A stretch of DNA of 64,000 bases from Coniella vitis (GCA_011317545.1 WUJK01000002.1:3658001-3722000), one strand, 5' to 3'. Positions 1 through 12,514 are shown, counted from the first letter of the stretch. A program made the numbers and translations. Notes: generated from the letters alone by a model not told the origin.

Positions 1-903
1 ATCATCATACAAAGGAATTCGATATTGCCCGAGTTCCACTTCGGCATGTCAAGGAAAAGCACCGAAGACCGCCACTACACCCTCGGTTGGAGTTCTCACA
101 ATGCTCAGAGACGACGACCCTAGTCAAGAGGGTTCGAGGCAGGGCAAGTCTCGGTGCCACTGTACAGACCGCTCAGAGCCTTGTGCTCACTACGACGGAA
201 GCATACAGGGCGCTGAAAGTGGTTGAGCGGCGCCTGATGAATGAGAGGCCCCCCCTAGCGGAGCATAAATCACAAAACTACATCGACCACGGAGCAGCTA
301 CCAAAAAGACACAGCCTTCGTCCTCGTCCCTCTCCTTCATTGATGGGGTTCAACGGCATGATTTTGAGGATTTTTTCTACGCAGCTTTTGCGCTATTACG
401 TGTCCATGTCTACTTGAGAGTGAGCACATCGGTCCTCTTGGAACGGGGCATCATCATCATCATCATCATCATCCTCATCATGATTATCAAGAATAGCCTC
501 CAGACATTTCAACTCTAGCCACAGTTCCTCACGCTCATGCAACCACAGCTCCAGGGCCCTGCCTGGCCATGCCCTATATCAACGGGTGCTTACGGAGCAC
601 ATAAAAGCTGACTGAGGCTAGCTTATGCACTTTGTCTACGCACAGGCAAACGACATGTCGCGCTTTTCGCCTTGTCAGCATATTTGAGCACTCGAAGATC
701 CTCACGCCAATTGCTTACTACAGATTGTTTCCCGACATGGTATGGGTGACTTTTATGACGGGCCGGATACGAGTTCCTGCTAAAGCCTTGATGCAAGGGC
801 GGGTAGAGAAAGGATGGCAATGGGGAGTCTTGCTCTCTCGGTTCTACAAATGGGATCGTTACGCGCTTAGAAGTCACAGTTTTTTTTCCTTCTCTTCTCT
901 CGT

Positions 904-906
<3 letters not shown>

Positions 907-951
<45 letters not shown>
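907..951. repeat. (CT)n microsatellite
   Basis: An almost pure CT dinucleotide run of about 44 bases in non-coding DNA, ending in a T run. CT-rich tracts are common in fungal promoters, but no gene start follows nearby on the plus strand. Confidence 0.95.
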
Positions 952-954
<3 letters not shown>

Positions 955-1337
955 AACAGAGCCGCAAGTATTGCCACGAGAAAGATGAGGGGCTTAAACG
1001 GGCCGTGGGATTCTATCCTGGCTTATGAAATTAGAATGGAAATAAATCACCCGCTAAATTATAAGCAATCCTTCTTAACAATCCAAGCAGCATGTATGTT
1101 AGAACCTCTTCATCACGGTTCAGATATGCTCAGGGTTCTGAACGCCTAGCGGTCTCCACGCTTTGCATTCCCAGAAGCGTGTGTACGACTTTCGATGCTG
1201 TGTACTATTGATGTAATGGCTAGTCCGTTGCATGCACGTAGCCAGCAATATCAAAACACCGACCTGTATCTACGCGGGCTTGGAACAAAGGCCACACTGA
1301 GAGAGAGAGAGAAAAATAAAATAGAAAATAATGGACA

Positions 1338-1339
<2 letters not shown>

Positions 1340-1373
<34 letters not shown>
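1340..1373. repeat. (TA)n microsatellite
   Basis: A pure TA dinucleotide run of about 33 bases in non-coding DNA. Confidence 0.95.
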
Positions 1374-1375
<2 letters not shown>

Positions 1376-2019
1376 TCCAGATTTGGACAAGAGTGACCGT
1401 CATCATGACAGGGTCAGACAACTTCTCTCAGCATTCATTCTTCAATCATGTTACAAATCTACAAGAAACAATCTCAGGCTATCACCAAGTCACCTCTGGA
1501 AAGTTGCAATGCCTTCCTCTGAACCATGGAGGCGGATAACTCGTGGCAGGAATACTGGTTTCGTGAATCTCCACCCCATTGTATCGAGGAAGGACTGTTT
1601 TCTCTTTCTTGTGTGAATGGACAATAATACCTGCAAGCCTCAAAGCAAGGCCATAGTCTCCATGACCGGCTGCATACAAAGTCACCGTTACCCGTGAATG
1701 TAGGACAGTACTACCAAAAGAATCTTTTTTCTTCTTGCGCATCCAAATTCGCGTCTCGAGCTACGACTTTATAGTTACATATATATATTGAAGAATCTCG
1801 TTGCAAAGCATATTATCGTGCCCCTGCCCCTCCTGGAGAAGCCTTCATACACAGAGTTCTACTGCGTGATACACAAAACCCCCCCCCACCCCCCAATCAC
1901 GTCCACCATACATGCAGACCAATCGTCCTCTTTTTCCGCGCAACTAGCAAAAGCCGACACCAGCCTCTCCACCAAGTAGGGATATTGAAATCAAATAAAA
2001 AATAAATAAAAAAGATATA

Positions 2020-2188
2020 ATGGTAAACTACGACACCGACACGCGGTCCAACTCCCCGGCCCCCTACCGCTCCTCCACCTCCTCCTCCGACGAAGCCACC
2101 GCCTCCTCGGCATTTCCCTCCTATCGCAAATGCTTCTGCAGTACCGCACCCTGCACCAAACTCTGTGGAAATAAAACCACCTCTTGTC

Positions 2189-2219
<31 letters not shown>

Positions 2220-3144
2220 TTCACGCCAACGACAGCACAAGAACAAGTCCAGAACCAGTACCGCGACAAAAACAACCAATCCTCCAGGGCCCATCCCAGC
2301 GCCTGACCAACGGCCCTACGCCCCTTTTTCTTCTTCTTCTTCTTCTTCTTCTTCTTCTTCTTTTCCTTTCGCCTCTCCATCCTACCCCTCCTCCTCCTCC
2401 TCCTTTCACCCTCCCTACAACGCAAGCCCGCTAAGCGTGCACCGCGTGATAAGCCGCCACGACCCCCGCCACGCAGGCATCACAGAACACAACCCAAGCG
2501 AATACATGTCTGGCGCCAACGGCCCAGGCCCATCCTCTTCTCCCCCCTTCTTCTCGCCGTCCAGCGCCGCAGGCTCACCAGGCGAAGGACCCAGTTCCCG
2601 ACCCATGAATATAGTTCCTTCTAGTTCCACCCTACCACCACCATCATCATCGTCATCATCATTATTATTATCCGCACAGACGCAGACGCAGACACAATGG
2701 ACAGGTCCGCATACGCAGGGGAGTTTTGTCCCACCCAACTATGGCTATGGCTCCTATGAGCCTCCTGGGAGCAATTCGAGCGGACAATCGCATTCCCACC
2801 ACCACCACCACCACCACCATCACAACCAGCAACAGCGACAAGGACAACGACAGAACCGCGACCATGGGAACGGCAGAGAAACAGGATCTGGGAATCGGCG
2901 ACGAGGTCATCGCGACGAGCGTGCCCCGTTACTACTCGAACGAGGCCACCACGAGCAGTCGCAACAGGGCGGGCTCTACGGCACTGGCGGCGGCGGCGGT
3001 GGTGGTTCAACAGGGTCCTCGTACGGAGAGGCCAGTAGTGCTGGGGGACAAAGCATTGGGTATGATGGTGGCGGCGGCGGCGGGTACGGCTCGCAGGGTG
3101 GTAGTTCGTCTGGATCCTGGGGATATGATATTGGAAGTTACTAG
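2020..3144 (+). CDS. Ser/His/Gly-rich low-complexity protein
   Basis: A single-exon frame of 374 residues that I do not recognise. The first 35 codons are strongly C-ending, which argues for real coding. Order of features: a Ser/Thr-rich N-terminus; a short Cys cluster near residues 38-51 (pattern KCFC..., then CTKLC); two long Ser runs encoded by TTC/TCC repeats; a Pro/Ser region; a run of nine His near residue 265; a Gln/Arg-rich stretch; and a Gly/Ser-rich tail ending in GYDIGSY. There is no signal peptide or membrane segment. The composition suggests a disordered protein, possibly RNA-associated because of the Gly/Arg/Gln tail, but that is a guess. The A/T-rich leader directly before the ATG supports this start. 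Repeats in the frame make its length likely to vary between strains. Confidence 0.55.
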
Positions 3145-3719
3145 AATCACGCCAACAGGCAGGGTGGGATCGCTGAGGGAATGAATGGTTGCTGGGGAAT
3201 CAAGTATGGTATCGATATAGATAGGACGGAGGCTGCGAAGCTTTATCGACTTGTTGGGCTGTCGTTGCTGAAAAGTGAAAAAGGAAAATCAAGACGGAAG
3301 ATCGTGTGTGTGCTTGCAGTGAATCCTCACCCAAGTCATTTCGATTCCTGTGGATATCACGAATTAACATATATTCATACAACGCGTGTATCAGCTCATA
3401 ACCACCCACCCGAGGCCATCTAATATCTAATTACACCCAAAGAGTCATCCTTCGTACACAATCACCGCGTCCATCCTTGGCCTTGAAAAGGGAAAGAAGA
3501 AAAGAAAAAAAAAGGCAGCACAATGCAAGTGAAACACTAATACCTATGCAAAGGCACTCAACTAAGTTTCCCAATGCGATGCCTACATAGAGAGAGAGAG
3601 AGAGAGAGCATAGAATAACAAAATGTCTGCACAGCTACTCCTGTAGAGAGCGCCCATCCCAGTCACTTGCCTCGGCGATAGCAAAACCCACAACTAAACA
3701 AGAAGGAAGCTCTTCGTAC
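3145..3719. other. convergent intergenic region
   Basis: The space between the plus-strand gene ending at 3144 and the minus-strand exon ending at 3720. It holds A-rich sequence and an (AG)n run at about 3590-3608. No gene seen. Confidence 0.6.
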
Positions 3720-4794
3720 TCAAACAACAACTTCATCCTCCCCTTCGTCTGGCTCCTCGATGCTCGTCCGCCGTTTGGCTTCCACAGCAGCTTGAACCTT
3801 TTCCCCATCTTCGCTGAGAACAACGGGGGGATCCTTTTTGCCGTCGACAGCGCCAGGAGCAGGAGCATCAGAAGCAGCTTCGGTCTTGTCCGCGCCCTCT
3901 TCAGCTCCCTTCTTCTCATCCTCCGCCGTATCACTACCGCCCGTCTTCTCTGCTTCCGTCGGCGATCTCGTCGTATGGCTAGATGGCGTATCCTTGTCTT
4001 TCTTTGTAAAAGGCCAAAGTCCCATTAGACCTTTGTTCCCAGACACCGTTGACGTTCCGCTTGGTGCTGCTGCTGCTGCTGCCGCTGCTCCACCCCCAGG
4101 ATGCAACGGCAACGGCTTGACGAGTACATTTTCGCTCTGATTCTCGACATTGCCACTGCCACTGCCACTGCCACTGTCGCCAGCTTGTCCCTCAGGTAGA
4201 GCAAAATCCCCAAACTCCTCATCCTCTTCACTGCTATTGCCACCACGGCCGCCAACACCAGCATCGTTCATTTCCTCGTCAGACGAAGAGTCTCGCCCAT
4301 CACCAAACTTTTCGTGCTCCTCCGCTTGTTTGTCCTTGCGACTCCCCAGCGCGCCGCGCCACCAGCCGCCTCTGTTCCATCCGCTTGCGCCACCCCCGCC
4401 GGCCGCAGAACCACCAGCAGCAGGGGCGTCACCAGATCCAGCACCTAGGTCACCGTCATCACTGCCCTGGTCGCTTTCCTGGTCGCTCCCCTCGTCGTCG
4501 TCATCTTCGTCGTCTGCAAATGGGTTCTTGAGTTCGCCTTCGCCACCGTCCCCCTGCATCAGTAACGAGGACATGTCGCCGCGTCCGAGTCCGCTATCGT
4601 GCTCTTCCTCTGCATCGCCGCCGCCTTCCTCTGCTTTGCGCTTGGAGGCAAGGCGGGCAGCAAAGGCCATGCGGGCGCGCGAAGGTGGGATGTTCAGTGG
4701 TGGAGGAGGCGGTGGCGGCGGTGGAATCGATGGAGGATTGGGGTTGTTTGTGGCACTGGATGCGCTCAAAGGTTCTGTATACGCGCGAAACTAG
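3720..4794 (-). CDS. acidic exon, probable C-terminal tail of the SAPS gene
   Basis: An open frame of 357 residues read from 4794 down to a TGA at 3720. Its upstream edge is a splice acceptor: CTAG at 4794/4795 with a CTGAC branch site 13 nt before it. The exon therefore starts in phase 0 and no ATG is needed. The frame begins FRAYTEPL, has a Pro run followed by LNIPPSRAR, then NPFADDED with long Asp/Glu runs, EEFGDFALPE, LWPF and a final KRRTSIEEP...EDEVVV. An acidic, Phe-Gly-Asp-containing tail fits the C-terminus of SAPS/Ekc1-type proteins, and the preceding SAPS exon is on the same strand. The linking intron is not clear (about 800 nt, no strong donor), so this could be a separate gene with an undetected first exon. 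Coding status itself is well supported by codon bias. Confidence 0.6.
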
Positions 4795-5589
4795 AAGATC
4801 TGTCAGTGTGATGGTCAATAACGTTAATTGTAAATAGACCTCAACAGTGATCCACAACACACACACAAGACATAAAGAGACAAGACAAAGTGCAAGAAAA
4901 GAATGGTATGCCAGGAAGACGTTCACAGCTATGTAAACACCTCAGGAAAATCCAGAACCGATGTAGTGTCAGAAGCAAGTCGATCCAAAGTGTTGCCGTT
5001 GTGGGTGAAAATGATGTCAGGTGACGACCAAAGGTGGACGGTTGGCAAGCAGGCGCGCATTGTAGTTCAAGCCGTCGCCAAAGCGAAATGCCTGCCCACG
5101 GCGTTCGACCACAAACACGCAATATGAGAAGGCCACGGCATCCCTCAGAGCCACATCGACACCAAATCTCCTTCACCCAGCTGGCATATGGCACTACACC
5201 TAATCTGTCTTTTCCCATTCTTTTTTTTTTTTTTCAGGCCGAGCCATTCCAATGTTCTAAACCAAGACGCCTAAAAGCATCCACCCAGCTCTTAACAAGC
5301 CAAAACAGTGCCATAGAGCTTTATAGTAATACATCAAAACCATTTCCGCGATGCCTGCCTCTGCTTCTGCTGTCCGATGGTTGCATCGTTGCTCCGTCAT
5401 CGTGTCGTTTCGTCCGTGTGCTTTTGTCCAATGCACCGTTATCCGCCGGGCTTGTGAGCCTCGAGCGTCCGTTGGAACCTGGTACTGGCTGCCTGGGGAA
5501 GAAGTCGATCACCGCTTGGTTGACGACGAGGGTGTTCTCTCAAAGATGCGGGCCCATCTTCCGCTTGTCCGACGGGAAAACCTTGTGTA
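4795..5589. other. possible long intron or intergenic spacer
   Basis: This sits between the stop of the long SAPS exon (5590) and the acceptor at 4794 on the minus strand. It contains a 14-nt poly-T tract (about 5221-5234 on the plus strand) and no frame with protein character. If the acidic exon belongs to the SAPS gene, this is an intron far longer than any other in the window. Confidence 0.45.
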
Positions 5590-8500
5590 TTAATCCACAT
5601 CCATATCGCACTCGTCGTCATCAACATCCTCCCACTCATTAGATGAGAAACGATGGTTTGGAGTGTTCGCATGGCAGTTTGACGAGGGCGAATCATCCAG
5701 ACCACAACGCTGATCCTCGGTCGACGGCACCTCGCTCGCCCCGACCAAAGTATCGCGGACAATATGACTCGAGCGACCATTGGCCGCTTCGTCGTCTGAC
5801 GAATCCTCGGAACAATCGCCTTCTTCGTCGGACGAATAGTCATAGGAATCGCCTTCTTCCTCCTCCGCATTTCTGTCAAACCCAGCGTCTGCCATGATCT
5901 CATCGCCTCCGTCTCCAGGCTCCTTGCCGTACAAAGCATCCATACTGAGGGAACGAGTAAAGGAACGCCTCTTGGGGCGTGGCACAAAGAGCAAGCTAGA
6001 ATCCCACTCGGGACGGCTATCAGAAGATTCACTGACCTCATTGTTAACATCCTCTTCATTTTCAGCTTCCTCGTCGTCGTCTTCGTCAGAGCTGCTGCCA
6101 AAACCAGACATGAGGGTTCCAGCAGATATGGCAAAGGGTCCGATTCCGTTTCCTCCTCCATCGCCACCCAGGTCGTTTAAGCTACCGTTGAGCCCTGCCT
6201 CAGCTAGCGCATTTGATCCGCCGCTTTGGGAGCTGCCAAAGGCCGAGCCGAGACTGGACAAGCCCACTGCGGCAAGACCTCCTGCCTGGCGGTTACTCAT
6301 GGCGACTTCTGGACGCACACCACCCAGGATGGCATTGTCGCGCTCTCGCGTTTCGGCAAGCGCGCCCTCCACGTAGTTGATCCACTCCTGGTCCATGACC
6401 TTTTGGAGAACGCTTTCGCTCAAGAGCTCTGGTGGGTGGCGTTCCGTGAACTTGACTACCTCTTCAGCAATCAAGGTCAGGTGGCCCATGTAGCCCATGC
6501 GGGTTCTAGCCTGGCGCTGGGAGTCTTCACTGGTGTGCTGGCCATTGATGATCTGGGTGGTGATGTCGGCCGCCTCAAACAGGGACATAGCCAGGGTGGG
6601 GTTGTAGCCACGGTCCATGGGGCCATTAAAGACTTGCTGCACAATGTCATAGACCACATTGTGCAAGAAGTTGTTCCAAGGATACTTGAAGAAGAATGAC
6701 AAGATGGTCGGCACCACATTGTACTCAACAAACTGCATCTTCAAAAAGTCACCAACGACTGGCTGGATGTTCGACAGCTCCGTTTCCGTAGGGCCTTCCT
6801 TTGCCTCAATTGTGGAGGACTCCCCGGGTCCCTGAGCGCTAGTTGCCTGGCCTTCAGGTCCTTCCTTTTGCTCGGACGGTGTCGCAAAAGTGGCAGCACC
6901 AGAGCGGGAGAAGAGGGGTGCTGGCTTGTCGACATCAGCAGTGGTAGGCTCGCTGCCCTCTGATATAGTTTGCGTGTCGGGCTTTGCGTCTGACTCTGCA
7001 ACAGAAGACTCCACAGGAGTGTTGAGGCCAGAGGTGCTCGAGGCTTCGCCTTCATCCTCAGGGGCCTTGTCAGCCTGCGACTCTCCTTGACCCTCTGCCA
7101 GCATTGACTTTTGCATGTCGTCCACCAAGTCTTCGACCTTGGAGCCATCTCCGGGCGCTGAAGGGCTGGATACTTCTCCAATCTCAGCAGCCTTTTGCTT
7201 GGATGGAGATAACGGGGCAACAACCATGGCAGGATCATCAAATTGGGGTACATCGCCCATCTTGTCATCGTGGACGTTGAGTCGGGGCGACGACAAGGGC
7301 TCGTCCACAAAGTCATCGTCTTTGTCGAGGAACGAAGCCGTCGGAGCTGGTTGCATTTCCTCTTCAGCCTTGACGAATTCGTGCGAAGTGTCCTCGATCA
7401 TCTCGGTGCTGCGGGCCACTTCCTCGAAGCCGTCGTCTTCGGAAATGTTGGTAATCTGTAGACGGCCTTCATCGACTGGCGACGAGTGCGAAATTCTCAT
7501 GGTCAGATCATCTGTAGATGAGGGTATTTCCTCGCCGCGCATAGCAGACAGCTTGCCTTGGAGCCGCAGCCGTTGACGCTCAGAATCCCGAGTTGCAATC
7601 AGCTCCTCGGAGCCAACCTCGTTCAACAGGCCCATGTTGCTGCAGTGTAGGAGCTCTGCCATGAGCTCGCAAGTCTTGAAACGGTCAAAGCCCAGGGGCT
7701 CGATCTTATCGCCGAATGTGGACTCGAGACGTGCTTTTTGCGCGGGGGCGTTCATGATGAGATTCATGAAATCGGGCACGTGTTCTGCAAAGAGACGCAG
7801 CAGGGTGCCGAGATAGATGGGATCCCGGCTGGAGGGAATAGCATTGGCTTCGGCGCCGACGTCTGGATCGTAGTCGGAGTTATTCTTACGGATGACCTCG
7901 ATGACGATACCCACGCCGACGGTCAGGGCGTTGCCGCCGCCCAGCATGTATGAGATGAGCTGTTCAACACAAGGCTTGGACACCAACTGCCTCGTTAGTT
8001 CGTTGGGTCCTATACATGTCTGCTCATTTTGAGACGCATTCGCCGACACGGTAATGATGGCTTTCATGAAATCGCCCGCCGATGTTTGCGTCGCCCAGCT
8101 GTGTTCAGGGCCGAGGAAAGACAAGAGAATTGGCATAACGTCTTGAGTATAGAGCCACTGTAAAGAGCATAGTCAGCATGGGCTAGACGTGTGAGGAGGG
8201 CTTCAAATAGCAGGATATATGCAAAAGTTACCTCTACAATGCCCTGTCCGGCTTCAGTCCGTTCAAGACTGATGATTTTGAGCAACAAGTCCATGATCAT
8301 GGGACAATCGACGTGGCGCAGCATGTCAGCCACGGCGTTGTCAATGGACTTGAGAAAGTCAATCATCTCCTCCGTTTTCTTATCAAAGAGGGCCTCGTTG
8401 ACCTTGGTAAAGTAGCTAGCTTGCAGTGGATCGAGAGGGGTGTCGCGCCTCAAAAACTGCCAGAAATTGCGCAGCATGGCCTTGTTGGCGAGCAGGGCCT

Positions 8501-8900
8501 CACAGATGGACCAGTTGTCGGAGGACAGAATCTCGGCAGCAATGTACGCATACCTATTGCGCTTCTTTTCGAGCTCTTCCTCTCTGCTCTCTGGCTCTGA
8601 AGCGCGCGAGGATGCCCTCGGCCTGGAAAAGGGCAGGACGCGGCCCTTGCCTTTCTCGGGTTCGTCATGATCGTCGGCATCGGGGGCGGCGACAGGCTCG
8701 AGCTTTGGGGCGACAACGTAGTCGAGGAGGCTGTTCAAGACAGGCTCGTCTCTGAGGTAGTCAATGAGTTTTGCATTGTGCTGTTTGAGCTCCTGGATTA
8801 GGTCGCTCTCGTCAAGCAACTCCTCGAGGGTGAAGTCGGACTTGTCGAGGATGGTATCGATGGTCGAGATGTTGGCGTAACCGCCAAATCGCCAAAACAT
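5590..8900 (-). CDS. Sit4/PP6 phosphatase-associated protein (SAPS family, Ekc1-like)
   Basis: A regulatory subunit of the Sit4/PP6-type Ser/Thr phosphatase, acting in the cytoplasm and nucleus in cell-cycle and nutrient signalling (family knowledge). Exon 1 is 8900-8232, beginning MFWRFGGY, then the family's STIDTILD...FTLEELLDE N-terminus. The intron at 8231-8158 has donor GTAACT, branch CTGAC and acceptor ACAG. Exon 2 begins WLYTQDVMPIL at 8157 and runs to a TAA at 5590. The SAPS helical repeats cover roughly residues 130-430, then an acidic disordered insert of about 260 residues follows. The second half (SFFFKYPWNNFLHNVVYD) begins near residue 700. After it comes an Asp/Glu-rich region ending WEDVDDDE. 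This part is 1078 residues; with the acidic exon at 3720-4794 it would reach about 1430. Family and start are clear; the 3' end is not. Confidence 0.9.
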
Positions 8901-9400
8901 GGTGCCAGGGCAGTGGTGTCGAGCCCTATGTCACGGCGCCAGCTGAGGGACGCCAGACAGGGCAACGGGAGTCGTATAGAGTGTGTCGAGGCTGGAGGGC
9001 GGTTGTCATGCAAGTGGATGCCCGTGGAGGGGTTTCAAGAATGACGAAGTCGGGCGCGGCGACACCCGGAGGGTGCGTAGTGGCGGTAGGCCACGGGTAG
9101 CTCTACAGTCTCCAAAAACGAGTCTCAAGCATGCAGCTGAGCTCAAAACGTCGCCAGACCACGCAGCTCGCGTGCGCCTGAAGCAATACAGGTAGGCAAA
9201 GAGGCCGAAATGAGAAACGGCCCGATAGCGCGTGCTCTGCTGCTTCGCAAGGGCCCGAGTCAGAGCCACTGGATGGTGCCGCTGGATGGCAAAAGGAAGA
9301 TTACTGTGGAATGGGTATCGCTATGGGAAGGTGGCGCATGCTGAAATTGTCGTGAGGCTAGTGGTCGTCGTGGATGGGTATCTGTTGGCTTGTCGGTGGT

Positions 9401-9432
<32 letters not shown>

Positions 9433-11178
9433 TGCTGCGAGACGGCAAAGAGGTCAGTGGCGGCGGTTCCAGAATGGAAAGAGCAGGGTCAAAGTCGGCG
9501 GTGGGATGGATGGGTTGGCCAGGCCCAGGTCCAGCTGCCTGCCAGGCTTGCCTGGCTGCTCAGCTACGGCAGCAGGGGCAGACGGCGGTTAGCCGCTTTG
9601 GGCCTAGCGGGACAGCGGCCCTCCAGGGCGCTATAGGTGGCACCGTGCTGTACCGCAATCAGCCACATGGCTTGCCGCGTGTCTCTGGAGCCAATCCCAC
9701 GCCCTGCTGCGGCTGACCCTCGAGGTCATCCAGCTGGTGCCACTTGATTGAGCATGACATGAGATTGAGTACATGGTATGTTCGCAGCTGTCATACTCTA
9801 GGTGGTGGTCAGGTGTTGGTAATGGTAGTTTACCCGAGATACTATGTATAGTAGGAACGCCGCCTCATTGCTTGCTGTGGCTGGAGTTTGACCAGGAGTA
9901 CGAAGGTACAGAACAGGCGCTTGATTACTAAGCCACGGTACGTGCCTCGTCTTGCTATGCCATCATTCTCCCGTCCGGCGGCTGGATCAGACAGCACGGT
10001 AAAGGCTGGCAACGGCAAGCATGTGACCGGCTGTTTTGAGGCAGAAGAACCCATGGCAAACGCACAGTCACGTCAACGCATTGCGAGTTTACTTCCTTAT
10101 TCATCTCTTGCTATGTAGCTTATTTGCGAGATCTCTCATACCCATGGTAGTCTTCCCCGGCCTTCTTTTCCTCCCTCAGCACATCAAGATAACCAAGGGG
10201 GGCCGGGTGCGCCTTTCGCACTGTCTTCTCTCTTCGCTCTCTGCGTAAGTGGCTGTCAAAGCCCTGGAGGTGGGCCGGTGTAGCGCAAATGCGTTGGACT
10301 TTTGATTGGCCTAATAGCATCACGTCCCCGCCACGATGGGCTTCGTGGATGTTCTGAACTGCGTGCTGGATCGGGGCCAGTCAGCCCGTCTTGCTCTGTT
10401 GGTGGCACGGCTTGGTCGAGTCGAGCTGGAAGCCAAGACTGTGTCAAGAGCTTCGCACGGTCTGGACGCACGGACTATTCATCCGGTAAGCTTATCGATA
10501 AGGTTCCGATGGATTCCCGCCCTTATCACCAGCGACATCATCACCAGCTAACTTCTGATGCTCTGCGTCGATGTAAATTAAGTGGAAACCACGGAGAGGC
10601 AAGATATTCATCATGCCATTCTGTCTGAGTCTAGAGCGCCCACCTAGACAAAACACGCATGGCCGTTACTTGCCCATCCAAGTAACTAGAGTCAGTACCT
10701 ACCTGCAAGCGGGAAAACATCAGACCCAACATGGAAAAGTATAGCATCATCGCTTGGACCCAAGGTTATGCACACAACCGACTGCACCCCTCTCTCTTCC
10801 CCCTCGCTTCAAGAGCACGTGCGCGGTACTCAACCGCTCACCGGCATGCTTCGGGCAACCTGCATCTGCCCACCACGTGCTGGCTCCATTGGCCAGTTCC
10901 TCGGCCTTGGCCCGAGTCTGCTGCTCCCTGAGGGTGACATCAAGCGCACCGTTGGCAATGGGGGTGCAATGGGCCAGCGTCACTTGCCAGAAGACGGATC
11001 AAATATAAGAGAACTTGTATGTCGTTGTGTTTTCTGCAAAGTGAACAAACATGCTTGGAGATGAATGTAGCCTGTGCACGACACTGAGACTCGTGGTCTC
11101 GAAAACTGTGGTACTACCAGCTTGACCTGGACATCAAAGGGGGTTTCGACTCCAGAAAAGCGATCAACAGCAAGCAGC
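8901..11178. other. divergent intergenic region
   Basis: Upstream DNA shared by the SAPS gene (minus) and the AIM6-like gene (plus). I see no convincing frame. It contains a (GTC)n run near 9400-9432. A TATA-like AATATAAG at about 11002-11009 lies about 170 bp before the AIM6-like start codon. Confidence 0.55.
9399..9432. repeat. (GTC)n microsatellite
   Basis: About eleven GTC units in the upstream region of the SAPS gene. It is not in a credible coding frame. Confidence 0.9.
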
Positions 11179-12126
11179 ATGCGAAAAACTCTTGTAGCAG
11201 CCTCTCTGGCTGTCACTGGCCTCTGCCAGTCCGACATTCCCATCAACGCTGCTCTCCAGTCCCTCATCACCAACGCCTCCTCGGACCCCAAGTACACCTA
11301 CCCAACCTCGCTCACCCAGGGCATCATCCCAAAGAGCTTCCACTCCCACAACGACTACTGGCGGCCCGTGCCCGTCTACTCGGCGCTATCCGCGGGCGCC
11401 ATTTCCATCGAGGCCGATGTCTGGCTATACAACGGCACCCTCCACGTCGGCCACGAGGAATCAGCCCTGACCACCGCCCGCACCTTTGACAGCCTCTACA
11501 TCCAGCCCTTGCTGGCCATCCTCCAGCGCCAGAACCCAGCCAGCAGCAGCTTCCTCACCTCTGGGCCCACCTACAACGGCGTCTACGACACAGACGGCTC
11601 GCAGACGCTCTACCTCTTTGTCGACGTCAAGACGGATGGGCCCACCACGTTTCCACACGTCGTCGAGGCGCTCCAGCCTCTGCGCGACGCAGGCTACCTG
11701 TCCACCTTCAACGGGTCCGCGGTGACGTCCAAGCCCATCACCGTCGTTGGCACGGGCAACACCCCGCTCGACCAGGTGCAGGGCGTCTCGCCGCGGGATT
11801 ACTTTTACGATGCGCCCATTCCGGCGCTCGGCACGACGTTTGCCAACATCACAGCCGATGTTTCGCCTATTGCGAGCACGGACTTTGCGGTGCAGTTCCC
11901 GGGTGTGGTGTCCAATCAGGGGCTCAATGCGTTGCAGTTGGTGCTGCTGCAGGCGCAGGTGGCGGTTGCGCATGCCAAGGGCATCAAGGTGAGGTACTGG
12001 GACCAGCCGGGGTGGCCCGTTGGCACGCGGAACGCGGTTTGGCGGACGTTGTGGGACAATGGCGTGGACATTCTGAACGTGGACGATCTGGAGGGCGTGG
12101 CTAACTTTTGGGCGGGCTCTGGTTAG
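11179..12126 (+). CDS. secreted AIM6-like PLC-type phosphodiesterase
   Basis: A 315-residue, single-exon protein of the AIM6 (altered inheritance of mitochondria protein 6) family, which has the TIM-barrel fold of phosphatidylinositol phospholipase C and glycerophosphodiester phosphodiesterase enzymes. Residues 1-18 (MRKTLVAASLAVTGLCQS) look like a signal peptide. The active-site signatures are present: HSHNDYW near residue 54, the acidic pair in SIEADVWL near residue 75 and HVGHEE near residue 88. A WDQPGWPVGTRN segment and a C-terminal NVDDLEG follow, as expected for the barrel end. The ATG at 11179 was chosen over an in-frame ATG 35 codons upstream because it starts the signal peptide. Several N-glycosylation sequons fit secretion. 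The substrate is unknown. Confidence 0.85.
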   Translation: MRKTLVAASLAVTGLCQSDIPINAALQSLITNASSDPKYTYPTSLTQGIIPKSFHSHNDYWRPVPVYSALSAGAISIEADVWLYNGTLHVGHEESALTTARTFDSLYIQPLLAILQRQNPASSSFLTSGPTYNGVYDTDGSQTLYLFVDVKTDGPTTFPHVVEALQPLRDAGYLSTFNGSAVTSKPITVVGTGNTPLDQVQGVSPRDYFYDAPIPALGTTFANITADVSPIASTDFAVQFPGVVSNQGLNALQLVLLQAQVAVAHAKGIKVRYWDQPGWPVGTRNAVWRTLWDNGVDILNVDDLEGVANFWAGSG

Positions 12127-12476
12127 TTGTGCTGAGGCGTGTGCCAGTTTGTCCTGGGCAAGTCCGATGGTTGTTCATGATGCCCTCGATTATACAAGAG
12201 TGCTTCTGCAGTCAGCCTTGTGTGTTGAGCAAATGTACTCATAGGCCTGACTCGAGTGTTTGAAGGCTTGGGTAGGTATCGCGCTTACAGTAACTCGAGA
12301 TTTTCATTGGCGGGCCATGCTGGAATCAATTTACAAATGCAATTCAGATCCAGAAAGCTCAAGACGTGGGGCTCTAAGGGCATGGTCATGAGGTTCATAC
12401 AGAAGCCTACCTCAACACTGTTGATCCTCGAGCAAACCCGCAGTGGCTGATGGAGTCCTCCTGTACAACTACACAA

Positions 12477-12514
12477 CACACACACACACTCTCTCTCTCT
12501 CTCTCTCTCTCTCT
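12477..12514. repeat. compound (CA)n/(CT)n microsatellite
   Basis: A short CA run passes into about 24 bases of CT. It abuts the point where recognisable SDR homology in the neighbouring relic stops, so it may have expanded into or replaced coding sequence. Confidence 0.9.

Larger units (their letters stand above)
1..2019. other. gene-free left edge
   Basis: No reading frame here has convincing protein character or codon bias. The longest frames are fragmented and rich in low-complexity sequence. Two long dinucleotide microsatellites lie inside. The last 60 bases before the next start codon are A/T-rich, like a leader. Confidence 0.5.
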
